From NCBI GenBank assembly GCA_019694655.1, contig JAIBBN010000022.1, positions 1 through 45,315 of the forward strand: 45,315 nt of DNA, written 5' to 3'. The first letter of the stretch is position 1, and every line of letters starts with the position of its first letter. Position numbers and translations under genes: made by a program. This DNA comes from Leptospirales bacterium. Its GTDB lineage: Bacteria > Spirochaetota > Leptospiria > Leptospirales > Leptonemataceae. The notes below the pieces were generated by a model. It had not been told where the DNA came from. It made no database searches and was given only the letters and a program-made list of their open reading frames with translations. This document shows, piece by piece, positions 1-8,461 of this stretch.

Positions 1-514
1 CGGGCTGAAAACTGCGCAGCTGCTGGCGAGCTTGCCAGTGCATCGGACCAATGCCGTCGGTCTGTAGGTCCGTAATGTGAGCGATCCTTACTGGCGCCGA
101 GATGCGCCGATCCTCAATTGCGAAATGATCGGTCTGCAACTGTCTGGGTTCAATCGCTTCCGCGTACAGCTTCAGCAGCAGCAAGGCAAATGCCGCCAGG
201 GCCAGCGCGGCGCGCGCCGCACCTGACCAGCGTCGAGCTATCAATATACAGCTGAGCGGCAGGGCCGCTGTCAGCATGGTCCAAAAGTAGTGAACCACGA
301 GGAATCCAGCGTGCGGACGGGCCGCTATGAATATCATGGAGAGCGGGAAATGCAAGGCAAAGGCCAAAAGAGCGCTGCGTCCGGCGCTCTGCGCTGGCCC
401 GCGCAGGCCGCGAAATAGCAGTGCGCATAGCAGCCAGACGACGCCAAATCCTCCTACAAAAGCCAGGTCGTAGCTGAGGTTCAGCGGACTCCAGTCATTC
501 CAGTAGAAGTTCAT
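1..514 (-). CDS. membrane-anchored calcineurin-like metallophosphoesterase (3' part missing)
   Basis: The frame is open from an ATG at 514 to the window edge, so about 171 N-terminal residues are visible and the catalytic core lies outside. The start has a good ribosome site (AGAGGAG about 8 bases upstream). Four hydrophobic segments are visible (roughly residues 16-33, 44-60, 68-86 and 92-111). They are followed by a charged linker and the sequence RIAHITDLQTDGIG near residues 145-158. That matches the first metal-binding block of membrane metallophosphoesterases (hydrophobic-x-H/S-x-x-D-hydrophobic). The expected architecture is a polytopic membrane anchor plus a metal-dependent phosphohydrolase domain. 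The substrate cannot be told. The second and later metal motifs are not in the window, so the call rests on one motif plus architecture. Confidence 0.7.
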   Translation of the reverse strand, partial: MNFYWNDWSPLNLSYDLAFVGGFGVVWLLCALLFRGLRGPAQSAGRSALLAFALHFPLSMIFIAARPHAGFLVVHYFWTMLTAALPLSCILIARRWSGAARAALALAAFALLLLKLYAEAIEPRQLQTDHFAIEDRRISAPVRIAHITDLQTDGIGPMHWQARQQLRSFQP

Positions 515-631
515 GCGCTTGCTCCTCTGCGCAGCGCGGACGCTGCGTCACGATCCAGCATTGCCAGTGAAGATGGGAACGCAATGAAGCGGGAGTGAAG
601 AGGGCATGAAGTTCGCTGCAGCGAGCTATTA

Positions 632-667
632 CAAATAGGCATAGTAAGAATAGGACATATCTATTTG
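632..667. promoter_or_regulatory. AT-rich intergenic inverted repeat
   Basis: Perfect 7-bp arms CAAATAG (632-638) and CTATTTG (661-667) are separated by 22 bases. They lie in a conspicuously AT-rich stretch between the divergent metallophosphoesterase and methyltransferase genes (515-724). This is a plausible promoter/operator region for the methyltransferase, but arms this short can arise by chance. Confidence 0.25.
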
Positions 668-724
668 CATTATGACTCGGAGCGTGCCATACCATTCCTC
701 TGCCATTTGCAGAAGGAGAACTCT

Positions 725-1417
725 ATGAATCCCTCCAATGCCGCCAGACTCTGGGCGGCCAATGCCGCCTACTACGATCCGGAACGACGGCGCTTGATTC
801 CTTGCTTCGATGCCTTTTACGGAGCAGGTCTTAAATTTGCGGAATCCGAAACACACACGGCCAGCATCCTGGAGCTGGGCTGTGGAACAGGAATGTTCAG
901 CGCCATGCTTCGCCAGCGTCATCCGGCGGCTTTGCTTACGCTGATCGATTCCTCGCCGGAAATGCTGCAAAAGGCCGGCCGACGCTTTGCCGGCGATGCG
1001 CGCGTTGTGTTACGGCAATGCGACTACAGCAGCGACGCTGATCGCCAGGCATTGGAAGGGGGGCAATTTGACCTGGTCGCCTCTGCGCTTTCCATCCACC
1101 ACCTGGAGGATGAAGCAAAGCAATCGCTCTTCGCTGCAGCGTATCGCTGGTTGCGGCCCGGCGGTCGCTTTGTCAATGTCGATCAAGCGCGCGGAAGCGG
1201 CGCCTGGTTTGAACGGAGATTTGAGGAGGATTGGCTGGAGCAGGTACGGGCTACGGACCTCAGCGCTGCGGCAATTGCTGCGTCGCAGGAGCGGCGTAAA
1301 CTGGACCGCAACGCCACGGTCGAGGAACAGCTTGGCTGGCTGCGCGCTGCTGGATTTCGCCACGCAGATCTGGTTTTTCGCGATGGGTTCTTTGCCGTTT
1401 TCGTCGCCCTGGCCTGA
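725..1417 (+). CDS. class I SAM-dependent methyltransferase
   Basis: The 230-residue protein has a class I (Rossmann-fold) methyltransferase core. Motif I is ILELGCGTGMFS, binding S-adenosylmethionine. An acidic residue at the end of strand 2 follows (TLIDSSPEML, ribose-binding Asp). Motif IV-like sequence FDLVASALSIHHL and the post-motif LRPGGRFVNVD complete the core. Length and order fit the small-molecule methyltransferase families (methyltransferase 11/12 type). The substrate cannot be inferred. The ATG at 725 is chosen over an in-frame ATG at 665 because GAAGGAG lies 6 bases upstream and the domain begins soon after. It is divergent from the metallophosphoesterase gene and converges on the protease gene, so it is probably transcribed alone. 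Confidence 0.88.
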   Translation: MNPSNAARLWAANAAYYDPERRRLIPCFDAFYGAGLKFAESETHTASILELGCGTGMFSAMLRQRHPAALLTLIDSSPEMLQKAGRRFAGDARVVLRQCDYSSDADRQALEGGQFDLVASALSIHHLEDEAKQSLFAAAYRWLRPGGRFVNVDQARGSGAWFERRFEEDWLEQVRATDLSAAAIAASQERRKLDRNATVEEQLGWLRAAGFRHADLVFRDGFFAVFVALA

Positions 1418-1454
1418 CGACCTGCAGTCATTTGACCTGCGCCGCCGCGCAGAT

Positions 1455-2345
1455 TCAGCGCGGCGGTAGCGAGGCGAAATAAGCGGAGAAGCGGCGTCGG
1501 CCTTGTGTGTCGAAGCTTCGCATTTCCTCGCGACCATCGGCATATAGCAGATGCCAGACAGTAACCACGCCGTCCACAGGCGGACCCGGCGGCGGATCTT
1601 CGGACTGAGCGCTTGAGCCTTCGACAGTAAAGCGCGAACCAATCGTTCCGGAGGCGTAGTAAGAGGGGAAGCTGAATTGCCGGAGATAAGGACCGCCAGC
1701 ACCGCCCTGGTAGAAATTGTCGCCGTTGGCTACGCTGGGAGGCCCGACCGGCGAATAGCCGTCGGCAACGGCAGCCAGCTCAGCGGCGTTGGGCGTATTG
1801 GCGCCAGAGGTGTCCGGATACATGATATTGAGCGTAGAGGCAGTATGCTTGAGGCCCAGGCAGTGGCCCACTTCATGAGTAAAGACGGATTGCGCTTCCA
1901 CGGATGAAGCTGATTGCTGAAAAGTGTCCAGCATTACGGCCGTTGTATCGACAATCTCGCCTGTTGCGGTGTAGTAGCGCGTGGCGCAAACGCCGATCAC
2001 ACCGCCAGAAAGCGGACAATTGCTGCCCTGCATATCCCCAGGCACCCCTTTGGCGGCACAGGTCGAACCGGCTACTGTAATCCAGTTCTTGGGATTGTAC
2101 TGAAAGCTGCTGATCGTAGAGCGACCGCTGGCGCTGAGACCGGTCTGCAGTCCAATTTGCCAGGCATCAAGCGCATTGGCGGCTCGGTTGACATAGAGTT
2201 GTACGGGCGGCGGATTGTCGATGATCAAGTAGGCGACGAGAAAGGTCAGAAAGTCGTCGCTGCCATCTTCGCTGCTGGAACATTGCAACGCCCCGCACAG
2301 ACTGCTACAAACTACTAGAATAAGTAATGCTCTTTTCGGCCTCAT
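1455..2345 (-). CDS. matrixin-like zinc metalloprotease lipoprotein (metzincin)
   Basis: The 296-residue protein begins with a lipoprotein signal (MRPKRALLILVV, then GALQC as a loose spirochaete-type lipobox). An acidic linker (SSSEDGSDD) and a hydrophobic stretch follow. The C-terminal half carries the full metzincin signature HEVGHCLGLKH (three zinc His, catalytic Glu). A Met-turn-like NIMYP lies about ten residues later, as in M10A matrixins. It is therefore predicted to be a cell-surface or periplasmic endopeptidase. The start at 2345 is preferred to longer in-frame starts because it places the signal peptide at the N-terminus; the ribosome site is weak. No propeptide Cys-switch is evident. 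It is divergent from the exported protein gene at 2422. Confidence 0.82.
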   Translation of the reverse strand: MRPKRALLILVVCSSLCGALQCSSSEDGSDDFLTFLVAYLIIDNPPPVQLYVNRAANALDAWQIGLQTGLSASGRSTISSFQYNPKNWITVAGSTCAAKGVPGDMQGSNCPLSGGVIGVCATRYYTATGEIVDTTAVMLDTFQQSASSVEAQSVFTHEVGHCLGLKHTASTLNIMYPDTSGANTPNAAELAAVADGYSPVGPPSVANGDNFYQGGAGGPYLRQFSFPSYYASGTIGSRFTVEGSSAQSEDPPPGPPVDGVVTVWHLLYADGREEMRSFDTQGRRRFSAYFASLPPR

Positions 2346-2421
2346 CGATGAATCTGCAATCGACGTCCAGCAGCCAGTTCTGGCAAGAAGCGATTGCAAC
2401 CAGTATTTTGGAGCCGTCTGC

Positions 2422-2813
2422 ATGGGAAGCAAGCGAATGTTCTCAATTCGACGCAAATTCAGGGCAATTGTCTGCAGTCTGTTCATGGGCCTGAGCGTCT
2501 GCCAAAGCCCTGCGGACGCACAAAGCGGGGGCCGGCAGTGGCAGGATGCAGATCTGCGACTGGATCTTCGCTCGGGATTTGTCAGCACGGCGCAAGCCTA
2601 CAGCCATAGCATTGCAATCGTCGGCCCTCCAGGAGCGCGAGGCCTGGAGCTGGAGCTCAACGCCGGCTCTTACACTGGCGCAGTTTGCGCGAAAGCGATG
2701 ATCGCGTTTGCGCTGGCCAGCAGCGCTTTTCGGACGCCCTGCGTCCCTTGATCGAGCAGGCATTGCGGCCGGGTTGCCCATCGCTTGCCGACATTCCGCT
2801 CAACGGGACGTAA
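2422..2813 (+). pseudogene. exported small protein, apparently frameshifted
   Basis: The N-terminal frame starts at the ATG at 2422 (GGAG 8 bases upstream). It encodes a signal peptide ending in ADA-QS and about 45 residues of plausible mature protein. From about 2662-2680 onward the in-frame continuation turns to low-quality sequence and stops at 2751. The frame one base back reads on convincingly (SLRESDDRVCAGQQRFSDAL, then LRPLIEQALRPGCPSL) to a TAA at 2811-2813. A single-base deletion (or two-base insertion) around 2665-2680 would join them into a protein of about 130 residues. This could be a real lesion or a sequencing error. No family recognised. It lies 114 bases upstream of malic enzyme. 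Confidence 0.5.
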
Positions 2814-2927
2814 TCCAGCAGAGCGCCGCCATGATTCTGTCCGTCCCCAGCCGCAAAGCGCCGGACTTCAGGCCCTTTCCGCTGGCCGATAAGGCCGCTT
2901 CCGAGAGCATGGCCAGGGGCCGCACTT

Positions 2928-4118
2928 ATGGACATTTACGAAGAATCCCTGCAGTTTCACCGCGAGATAGGCGGCAAACTTTCCATTGCTCCGCGCGCGC
3001 CCATTCGCAATCGGCATGACCTCTCCCTGCAGTATACGCCCGGCGTTGCCCGTGCCTGTCAGGAGATTGCGCTCGATCCCGCGCAGGCCTACCAGTTAAC
3101 CATCAAGCGCAATACCGTGGCTGTGGTCAGCGACGGGTCTGCAGTACTGGGACTGGGCAACATCGGCGCACATGCCGCTATTCCGGTGATGGAGGGCAAG
3201 GCGGTTCTATTCAAGGAGTACGCTGATATCGATGCCTTCCCGATTTGCATCAGCACTCAGGATACCGGCGATCTCATTCAGATCGTTCGCAATATTGCGC
3301 CGGTATTTGGCGGCATCAATCTCGAAGACATTGCCGCCCCGCGCTGCTTTGAAGTGGAGGAGGCCCTGCAGGATCTAGGCATTCCAGTTTTCCATGATGA
3401 TCAACATGGCACTGCCGTTGTCCTCTATGCCGCTCTGCTCAACGCGGCGCGCCTGGCGGAGAAGAAATTTTCAGAATTGCGCGTCGTGATCAATGGTTCC
3501 GGCGCTGCCGGCACGGCCATCGCCTATATGCTGCTGGGCGTCGGTCACGAGAGCGGTAAAACGGAGGCAGTGGCCGATGTGATCGCTTGCGATACCAAGG
3601 GAATCATCAGCCGCGATCGCGGCGACATCAAAAGCAATCCGGCCAAGGCGCGCCTGTCGCTGGCCACCAATAAGTGGGACCTGCACGGACAACTGGAAGA
3701 CGCCGTCGCCGGCGCGGATGTATTTATCGGTGTAAGCGCGGCAAACCGCATGACCGTCGACATGGTCAAATCGATGGCGCCACGCTCGATCATCTTTGCT
3801 CTGGCCAATCCGATTCCAGAAATCATGCCTGACGTAGCGCTCGGCGCCGGCGCCTTTGTGGTCGGCACCGGCCGTAGCGACCTGCCAAACCAGGTGAACA
3901 ATGTGCTTGCATTTCCCGGGATCTTTCGCGGCGCGCTGGACATACGCGCTCCGCGCATCACCAACCGCATGAAGCTGGCCGCCGCCAGAGCGCTGGCGGC
4001 CCATGTGCAGGAAATTGGCCCCGAAAGTATTATTCCTTCGGCGCTGGACAAAGTCGCTGCCAGTTCTGTTGCCAGCGCTGTAAAAGCGGAATGGGAAAAA
4101 GAGCGCGCCCAGGTCTGA
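2928..4118 (+). CDS. NAD(P)-dependent malic enzyme (oxaloacetate-decarboxylating)
   Basis: The 396-residue protein is a compact bacterial malic enzyme, oxidatively decarboxylating L-malate to pyruvate plus CO2 with NAD(P)+. The N-terminal malic domain shows the conserved block [14 protein letters not shown], then [20 protein letters not shown] and [19 protein letters not shown]. The metal/substrate residues lie in [12 protein letters not shown]. The Rossmann domain begins with [19 protein letters not shown] (GxGxxG-like), followed by the family block [11 protein letters not shown]. The length matches the short form without a phosphotransacetylase extension. The start is set by AGGGG upstream of 2928. 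NAD versus NADP preference cannot be read with confidence. It provides pyruvate/acetyl units in an organism whose neighbouring genes suggest lipid-based metabolism. Confidence 0.95.
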   Translation: MDIYEESLQFHREIGGKLSIAPRAPIRNRHDLSLQYTPGVARACQEIALDPAQAYQLTIKRNTVAVVSDGSAVLGLGNIGAHAAIPVMEGKAVLFKEYADIDAFPICISTQDTGDLIQIVRNIAPVFGGINLEDIAAPRCFEVEEALQDLGIPVFHDDQHGTAVVLYAALLNAARLAEKKFSELRVVINGSGAAGTAIAYMLLGVGHESGKTEAVADVIACDTKGIISRDRGDIKSNPAKARLSLATNKWDLHGQLEDAVAGADVFIGVSAANRMTVDMVKSMAPRSIIFALANPIPEIMPDVALGAGAFVVGTGRSDLPNQVNNVLAFPGIFRGALDIRAPRITNRMKLAAARALAAHVQEIGPESIIPSALDKVAASSVASAVKAEWEKERAQV

Positions 4119-4134
4119 GCCGCCGGCGGCTCAG
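4115..4134. terminator. 20-bp perfect palindrome spanning two convergent stop codons
   Basis: CTGAGCCGCCGGCGGCTCAG is its own reverse complement. The TGA of malic enzyme (4116-4118) and the TGA of the minus-strand lipoprotein gene (read from TCA at 4131-4133) are its symmetric halves. There is no T-run on either side, so it is a possible bidirectional RNA hairpin rather than a classical intrinsic terminator. Confidence 0.45.
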
Positions 4135-4805
4135 TGCGTCAGCCGGAACATAGCGCCAGAATCCAGCTCAATCTTTTCGTCGGCTTCGGCCGGACTCAGT
4201 CGCGGACCTGGCAACTCGTCATAAAGGGCCCGAATCATTCGCCAGTAGGCCGGAACCAGGCGAGGTTCCCCGTAGCGTTCGCCATATGCGTGCGTGGCGC
4301 CGCGCAGCCCGCTATCGACGGCCGCCCATGTTGAAGCGCCGCTGATTCGCCAGAGCGGCTCGCCGTCGGTACAGCTCAAGAGCGTTGAGACAACGGCAAG
4401 CTGCACTTCATCGTCAGCGATTTGCAATTGCTCAATTTTGCTGCTCAATACTGCGTCTGCACTCCGTCCGCCGAAGCGTTGCCGGCAAAGGGTCGGCGGA
4501 TTGCCGGCAGCGACCGAGACGTTAGCGGCCTCGGAGACAGGGCTTCCGCCGAGGATCAAGTATTCGCTGTGATGAGCTAGATAGTCGCGCAACATTCCCA
4601 AATACATCCACTGCGCCGCCGCCGACATCTCGGCGGGTCCGGCCAGGCTCAGAGCGATACGCTTCTGCGCTGCGGCGCCATCCGGCGCAAAACGAGGATG
4701 CGCGTAGCGCGACTGTACTACACAGGAAAAGAGCAACAGGGCGGCAGGCAACGCAGCCAGGCGGCGCGACGCGTTCCATTCTGGAAGCAGACGAATCGTT
4801 TTCAT
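4131..4805 (-). CDS. lipoprotein of the MlaC/RND operon
   Basis: The 224-residue protein has an N-terminal hydrophobic segment ending in LLLFSCVV, a plausible lipobox. About 195 residues without a recognised catalytic motif follow. The body contains a conserved-looking alternating pattern (KRIALSLAG, LGMLRDYLAHHSEYLIL) and an ISGASTWAAVD-type segment. This resembles, from memory, small lipoproteins annotated in Leptospira and Myxococcus next to RND transporters; no search could be run. Its ATG overlaps the stop of the RND gene in an ATGA, indicating translational coupling. It is the third gene of the operon 8345-4131. An outer-membrane partner of the transporter is the natural inference. Confidence 0.7.
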   Translation of the reverse strand: MKTIRLLPEWNASRRLAALPAALLLFSCVVQSRYAHPRFAPDGAAAQKRIALSLAGPAEMSAAAQWMYLGMLRDYLAHHSEYLILGGSPVSEAANVSVAAGNPPTLCRQRFGGRSADAVLSSKIEQLQIADDEVQLAVVSTLLSCTDGEPLWRISGASTWAAVDSGLRGATHAYGERYGEPRLVPAYWRMIRALYDELPGPRLSPAEADEKIELDSGAMFRLTH

Positions 4806-7693
4806 ATTTTTGCAGATTCCTGAGCAGCAAGTTCCTCTTCATGGCGCCGAGCCTGCAGTCTGGCCTGATGGGCGCGCTCGCGGAGCGCCGGTGTAATCGG
4901 TTCCAGCGTACGTAGCAGAGCAGGCAAGAAGATCAGGGTAGCAATCATCATTGCTGTTAGACCGGCGACGGCCAGCAGTCCCATCGAACGCAGTCCTGGA
5001 TGCGAGGTCAGAGCAATCGCGCCCCAGCCGGCCAGAGAGGTTAGTATGGAGCCGAGTGCAGCGGCGCCCGTGCGGTAGATAGTGCGAAATACATCGCCGC
5101 ACTCCAGATAGCGATGGAAGATAAAGATTCCGCTATTTACGCCGTAGCCAAAGAGGATGGGAACAACCACGATGTTGAAATAGTTCAGAGAGATCTTGAA
5201 CATCCCAAGAGCGCCGGCAGTGAGGACAATACCCGCTGCCAACGGGGCCATGGCAATTAGCGTAAATGAAAATCGACGCACGCTGATGGCCAGCATCAAG
5301 ATAGTCAAAAGCAAACTGGATATCAAAATGGTACGCAGTTCGCGTTGTACGATTTCCATGAATTTGGCGAGGATGGAGTTGGCGCCGGCGGCGCGACCTT
5401 GCAGTTTGTGCGCCTGCAAAGCCTGCAGTGAATCGAAGGGACGGCCGTTCAACAGCGTTTGCACGGCCAGCTGCGAAAGTCCAACGCTGCGCCGCAAATA
5501 ACTCTCATCGGCAAGGTTGGCTACTAGCAGTGCGCCCTGAATGTCGCTCTCGCTGAGATCCAGACCCTCGATGCCGGCGACCGGCTGAGGAATCCGCGAA
5601 CCGCGCAGGGCCATTCCGCGGCTGGCAGCAAACGAGGGGCCAAAGTAGGCCAGATCGCGAATGCTCTGTCGACCAATGACCGGAAAGCGCACCAGTTCGA
5701 TCAGTTTGCCAAAAGTCTGTACGCCCGCGGCATCATCGAGCTGGTCGATGATCGGATAGATGATGGTAAGCCAGACCTCTTCGCGGACATCAGGGGCCTG
5801 ACGGAATGGCGCCAGTGCAGAAGAAGGTACATCTTCGATGCGGAAGGTCGGTTCATTGATCATTGAAAGCGCGTAATGATACAGTCCGCGGTATTCTTCG
5901 GGAACCGCGCCGGGCGGGATAGCGCTGCTCTCCGCCAGAAACTTCTGCATCAGACGATGGTTTTCCAGCTGCTGGGTGCGCGGCGGCACAAAGGTAAAGG
6001 GCGAAATTACCTGAGCGATCGACTTGCGTTGTTCGTCGGTCAGCGGTTCCATCGCTTCCCAGAGGGCGCGCGTTTGGTCGAGGTCGGGCAGGGCGATTAC
6101 TGACGGCGATCCTGCCACATCAAAACGGACGGAGAGTTCGTCGGTCAAACGATCGGCAGGTACGCTTTGATCAACCATCGTGCTGGCGCGGCCGTCGAAG
6201 GAAACGCGGCTGGCAAAGAGCGCTGCAATGGTCAGCAGCGCCATCAGTGAAATCAAGGTGATGCGCACTACGCGCGGCCCGCTCAGTCGGTGTTTCAGCC
6301 GTTCCTCGTTGCGAGCATAAACCTTGCGAGCGCTGGCATCGCCAAGCAGTCCCGGCTGCAACTTGAGCATCAGAGCCAGAAAAATCGGCGTTACAAAGAA
6401 CATACACAGCCAGGTAAAGAGCAGGCCATAGGCTGAAATCAGGCCGAGCTGGCTGAAGCCGCCAAAGGCGGAAGGAATCAAAGTTGCGAAAGCGGCAATC
6501 GTCGTGGCGGCGGAGAAGGCAGCCGCGGCGCCAGAGTGCCAGATCGCCTGCGCCACCGCCTCGGGAAAGGCAAGGCCCTCGGACAATTCCTCGCGAATCC
6601 GATACACCAGATGAATGCCAAAATCAATGCCAAAACCAGCCAGGATGCCGCCAAAAATTGACGTTAGGACGTTCAATTGTCCAAGCACATAGCCTGTGAA
6701 TCCGGCGGCGATTGCGATTGAATAGAGCAGGCCAAGCATCAGCGCCACTACGGCGCCAATGCGACGGATGAATGCAGCCAGGACCAGCGCGACGCCGGCC
6801 AGCGCAATCAGCGTCGTTGGCGCGAGACTGTTTCGAATCGAATCGTAGCCTTCTACATACAACGTATAGTTTCCAGCAAATGCAGTCTCGATGCCTCGAT
6901 CCTCCAGTTTCAGCCGGGTTACGGCCATCTGAATGCGCTGGATCAGGTCGCGGCTGCGCGCCAGATCATCCGAGCCAAAGACCGGCTTGATGCCGATTAC
7001 CAGCATCTTCTTATCGATGGAGATGTTGTATTCGTCGCTAATATCCTTTTTGCCGACAGTGCGATAACGATCAATCAAGTCGCCGACGTCCAGGCGATAG
7101 CCGGGTTGACCGAGGTCGACGTAGAAGGGGCTGGCGCGCTCTACCAGTTCGTCGCGCTTCAGTCCAATGCGTCGAAAGCCCTCGCGTAAATCATTTGTAC
7201 GTACAAAGTACAGAGCCTTGCGCCGCATCAGGTCCAGTTCAACCTTGTAGGATGCATACTGGACGTCGGGCATCTGCTGAATCAATGCGCCGAGCTCTTC
7301 AGCGGCCTGCTTCAAGCTTTGCGATTGTGCGCGATTGGCGGGCAGCAACCGGCGGTACTCCTGGCGCGCACGCTCCAGCAATGCGTCGCCCTCGGCGCGC
7401 GAGCCAGCGCGGCGCAGATCCAGTCCGCGGTAGAAGAGTTCATCGCCGGCATCGCGATCCTTCATGCGCAAAGCCACGGACAGATAGCCGGCGCCGCCCA
7501 GCAAACGGGCGACGCGAATCGATTCGGCCACAGTCGGATCGCTGGCCGGCAGCAAATTTAGCTGGTTCGAGTCGATGGTCAACCGCATCGCGCCGTTGAC
7601 AGCAACTGCCAACAGCGCCATCACAACCAGCAGGCTGCGCCACGGGCGCGAAAGGTAGTAGACGCAAAAGCGTCGCAATCGTTGTCGAATCAC
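4802..7693 (-). CDS. RND/MMPL-family lipid transporter, HpnN-like
   Basis: The 963-residue protein has the RND superfamily layout. A first transmembrane helix lies near residues 17-35, then a large periplasmic loop. A helix bundle around 285-450 contains FGIDFGIHLVYRIREE, the characteristic charged RND motif. A second periplasmic loop and a final helix bundle around 790-930 follow. Length and motifs match MMPL/HpnN-type transporters, which move hydrophobic lipids such as hopanoids outward using the proton gradient. It starts 4 bases after the MlaC-like gene and overlaps the following lipoprotein gene by 4 bases. The pairing with an MlaC/Ttg2D-like protein parallels HpnM-HpnN. No hopanoid synthesis genes are in the window, so the cargo is open. 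Confidence 0.88.
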   Translation of the reverse strand: MIRQRLRRFCVYYLSRPWRSLLVVMALLAVAVNGAMRLTIDSNQLNLLPASDPTVAESIRVARLLGGAGYLSVALRMKDRDAGDELFYRGLDLRRAGSRAEGDALLERARQEYRRLLPANRAQSQSLKQAAEELGALIQQMPDVQYASYKVELDLMRRKALYFVRTNDLREGFRRIGLKRDELVERASPFYVDLGQPGYRLDVGDLIDRYRTVGKKDISDEYNISIDKKMLVIGIKPVFGSDDLARSRDLIQRIQMAVTRLKLEDRGIETAFAGNYTLYVEGYDSIRNSLAPTTLIALAGVALVLAAFIRRIGAVVALMLGLLYSIAIAAGFTGYVLGQLNVLTSIFGGILAGFGIDFGIHLVYRIREELSEGLAFPEAVAQAIWHSGAAAAFSAATTIAAFATLIPSAFGGFSQLGLISAYGLLFTWLCMFFVTPIFLALMLKLQPGLLGDASARKVYARNEERLKHRLSGPRVVRITLISLMALLTIAALFASRVSFDGRASTMVDQSVPADRLTDELSVRFDVAGSPSVIALPDLDQTRALWEAMEPLTDEQRKSIAQVISPFTFVPPRTQQLENHRLMQKFLAESSAIPPGAVPEEYRGLYHYALSMINEPTFRIEDVPSSALAPFRQAPDVREEVWLTIIYPIIDQLDDAAGVQTFGKLIELVRFPVIGRQSIRDLAYFGPSFAASRGMALRGSRIPQPVAGIEGLDLSESDIQGALLVANLADESYLRRSVGLSQLAVQTLLNGRPFDSLQALQAHKLQGRAAGANSILAKFMEIVQRELRTILISSLLLTILMLAISVRRFSFTLIAMAPLAAGIVLTAGALGMFKISLNYFNIVVVPILFGYGVNSGIFIFHRYLECGDVFRTIYRTGAAALGSILTSLAGWGAIALTSHPGLRSMGLLAVAGLTAMMIATLIFLPALLRTLEPITPALRERAHQARLQARRHEEELAAQESAKI

Positions 7694-7697
7694 AATA

Positions 7698-8345
7698 TCA
7701 GTGCGACTTGTTGCGCAGCTCTTCGACCAGAGCGTTCAGTTTTTCCAGAACCAGGTCGATGCCGCCCTGCCGCAGCAGCGGTTGGATTTGACGATCGCGC
7801 GAACTCTGCATGCTGGATACGCCCTGCGCATTCAGAAAGTCGACCACTTGGTAGCGTCCTGCCGTTTGTTCCAGCACCCAGCTGAATCGGGCGCGTTCGC
7901 TGCCCAGATAGGCGATGGAAGAAGGAATGCGCACACGCCCTCCCGTGAAGGCCGGCGCACCGTAGCTGATATCGATATCCTTAAAATAGCCGCGGGCCTG
8001 AGGAAAGGCGTTGAGGCGAATGTATTCGCTCAGCAACTCCTCAAAACGAGCGCGCTTCTCCGGGGGCGTGCGTGAATACTCGGCGCCCAGCAATTGCTGG
8101 GCGAGGGCCTGCATATTTACAAGCTGCAGGGCACGATCGTCTCTTTCGTATCGAATGAATCCAACCAGCCGTCGAACGGCGGCCACGGCCGGATGATCGT
8201 CCGCACCGCCACCCGCCTGAAAGTCCTCGTCCTCGGCGCTGGCGCAGGCGGCCAGACCTGCTACAATGATCAAAGCTGCGATGGAGCGGGACCATCGGCT
8301 GCAAGCGCGTTTCCTGGTCAGGATATTCAGACGGAAGCTGGGCAT
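7698..8345 (-). CDS. MlaC/Ttg2D-like phospholipid-binding lipoprotein (HpnM-like)
   Basis: The 215-residue protein starts at MPSFRLN (GGAG 11 bases upstream). A long in-frame extension toward 8486 is rejected because it lacks signal-peptide character. The signal ends in VAGLAAC, a good lipobox. The mature part shows the MlaC/toluene-tolerance Ttg2 pattern: helical RFEELLSEYIRLNAF, then YFKDIDISYGA and short strands with VRIPSSIAYLGSERARFSWVL. A YQVVDFLNAQGVSSMQSSRDR block, diagnostic of the family (V-x-D-hydrophobic-x-x-x-G-V-S), and a C-terminal helix follow. MlaC proteins ferry phospholipids or other lipids across the periplasm. It is first in the operon with the RND transporter and the third-gene lipoprotein. 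Lipidation, unlike soluble MlaC, suggests a membrane-tethered carrier. Confidence 0.85.
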   Translation of the reverse strand: MPSFRLNILTRKRACSRWSRSIAALIIVAGLAACASAEDEDFQAGGGADDHPAVAAVRRLVGFIRYERDDRALQLVNMQALAQQLLGAEYSRTPPEKRARFEELLSEYIRLNAFPQARGYFKDIDISYGAPAFTGGRVRIPSSIAYLGSERARFSWVLEQTAGRYQVVDFLNAQGVSSMQSSRDRQIQPLLRQGGIDLVLEKLNALVEELRNKSH

Positions 8346-8461
8346 GAGTTTGGGCTCTCCTCGATCGACGAACACATGACTGCGCCTGGCTTGCGCCGAC
8401 GCAGCCACTTTTTTAGGCCGAGCCTGGGTTTCCTTTTCTTGTGGTCGTGAAGGCGGCGGCA

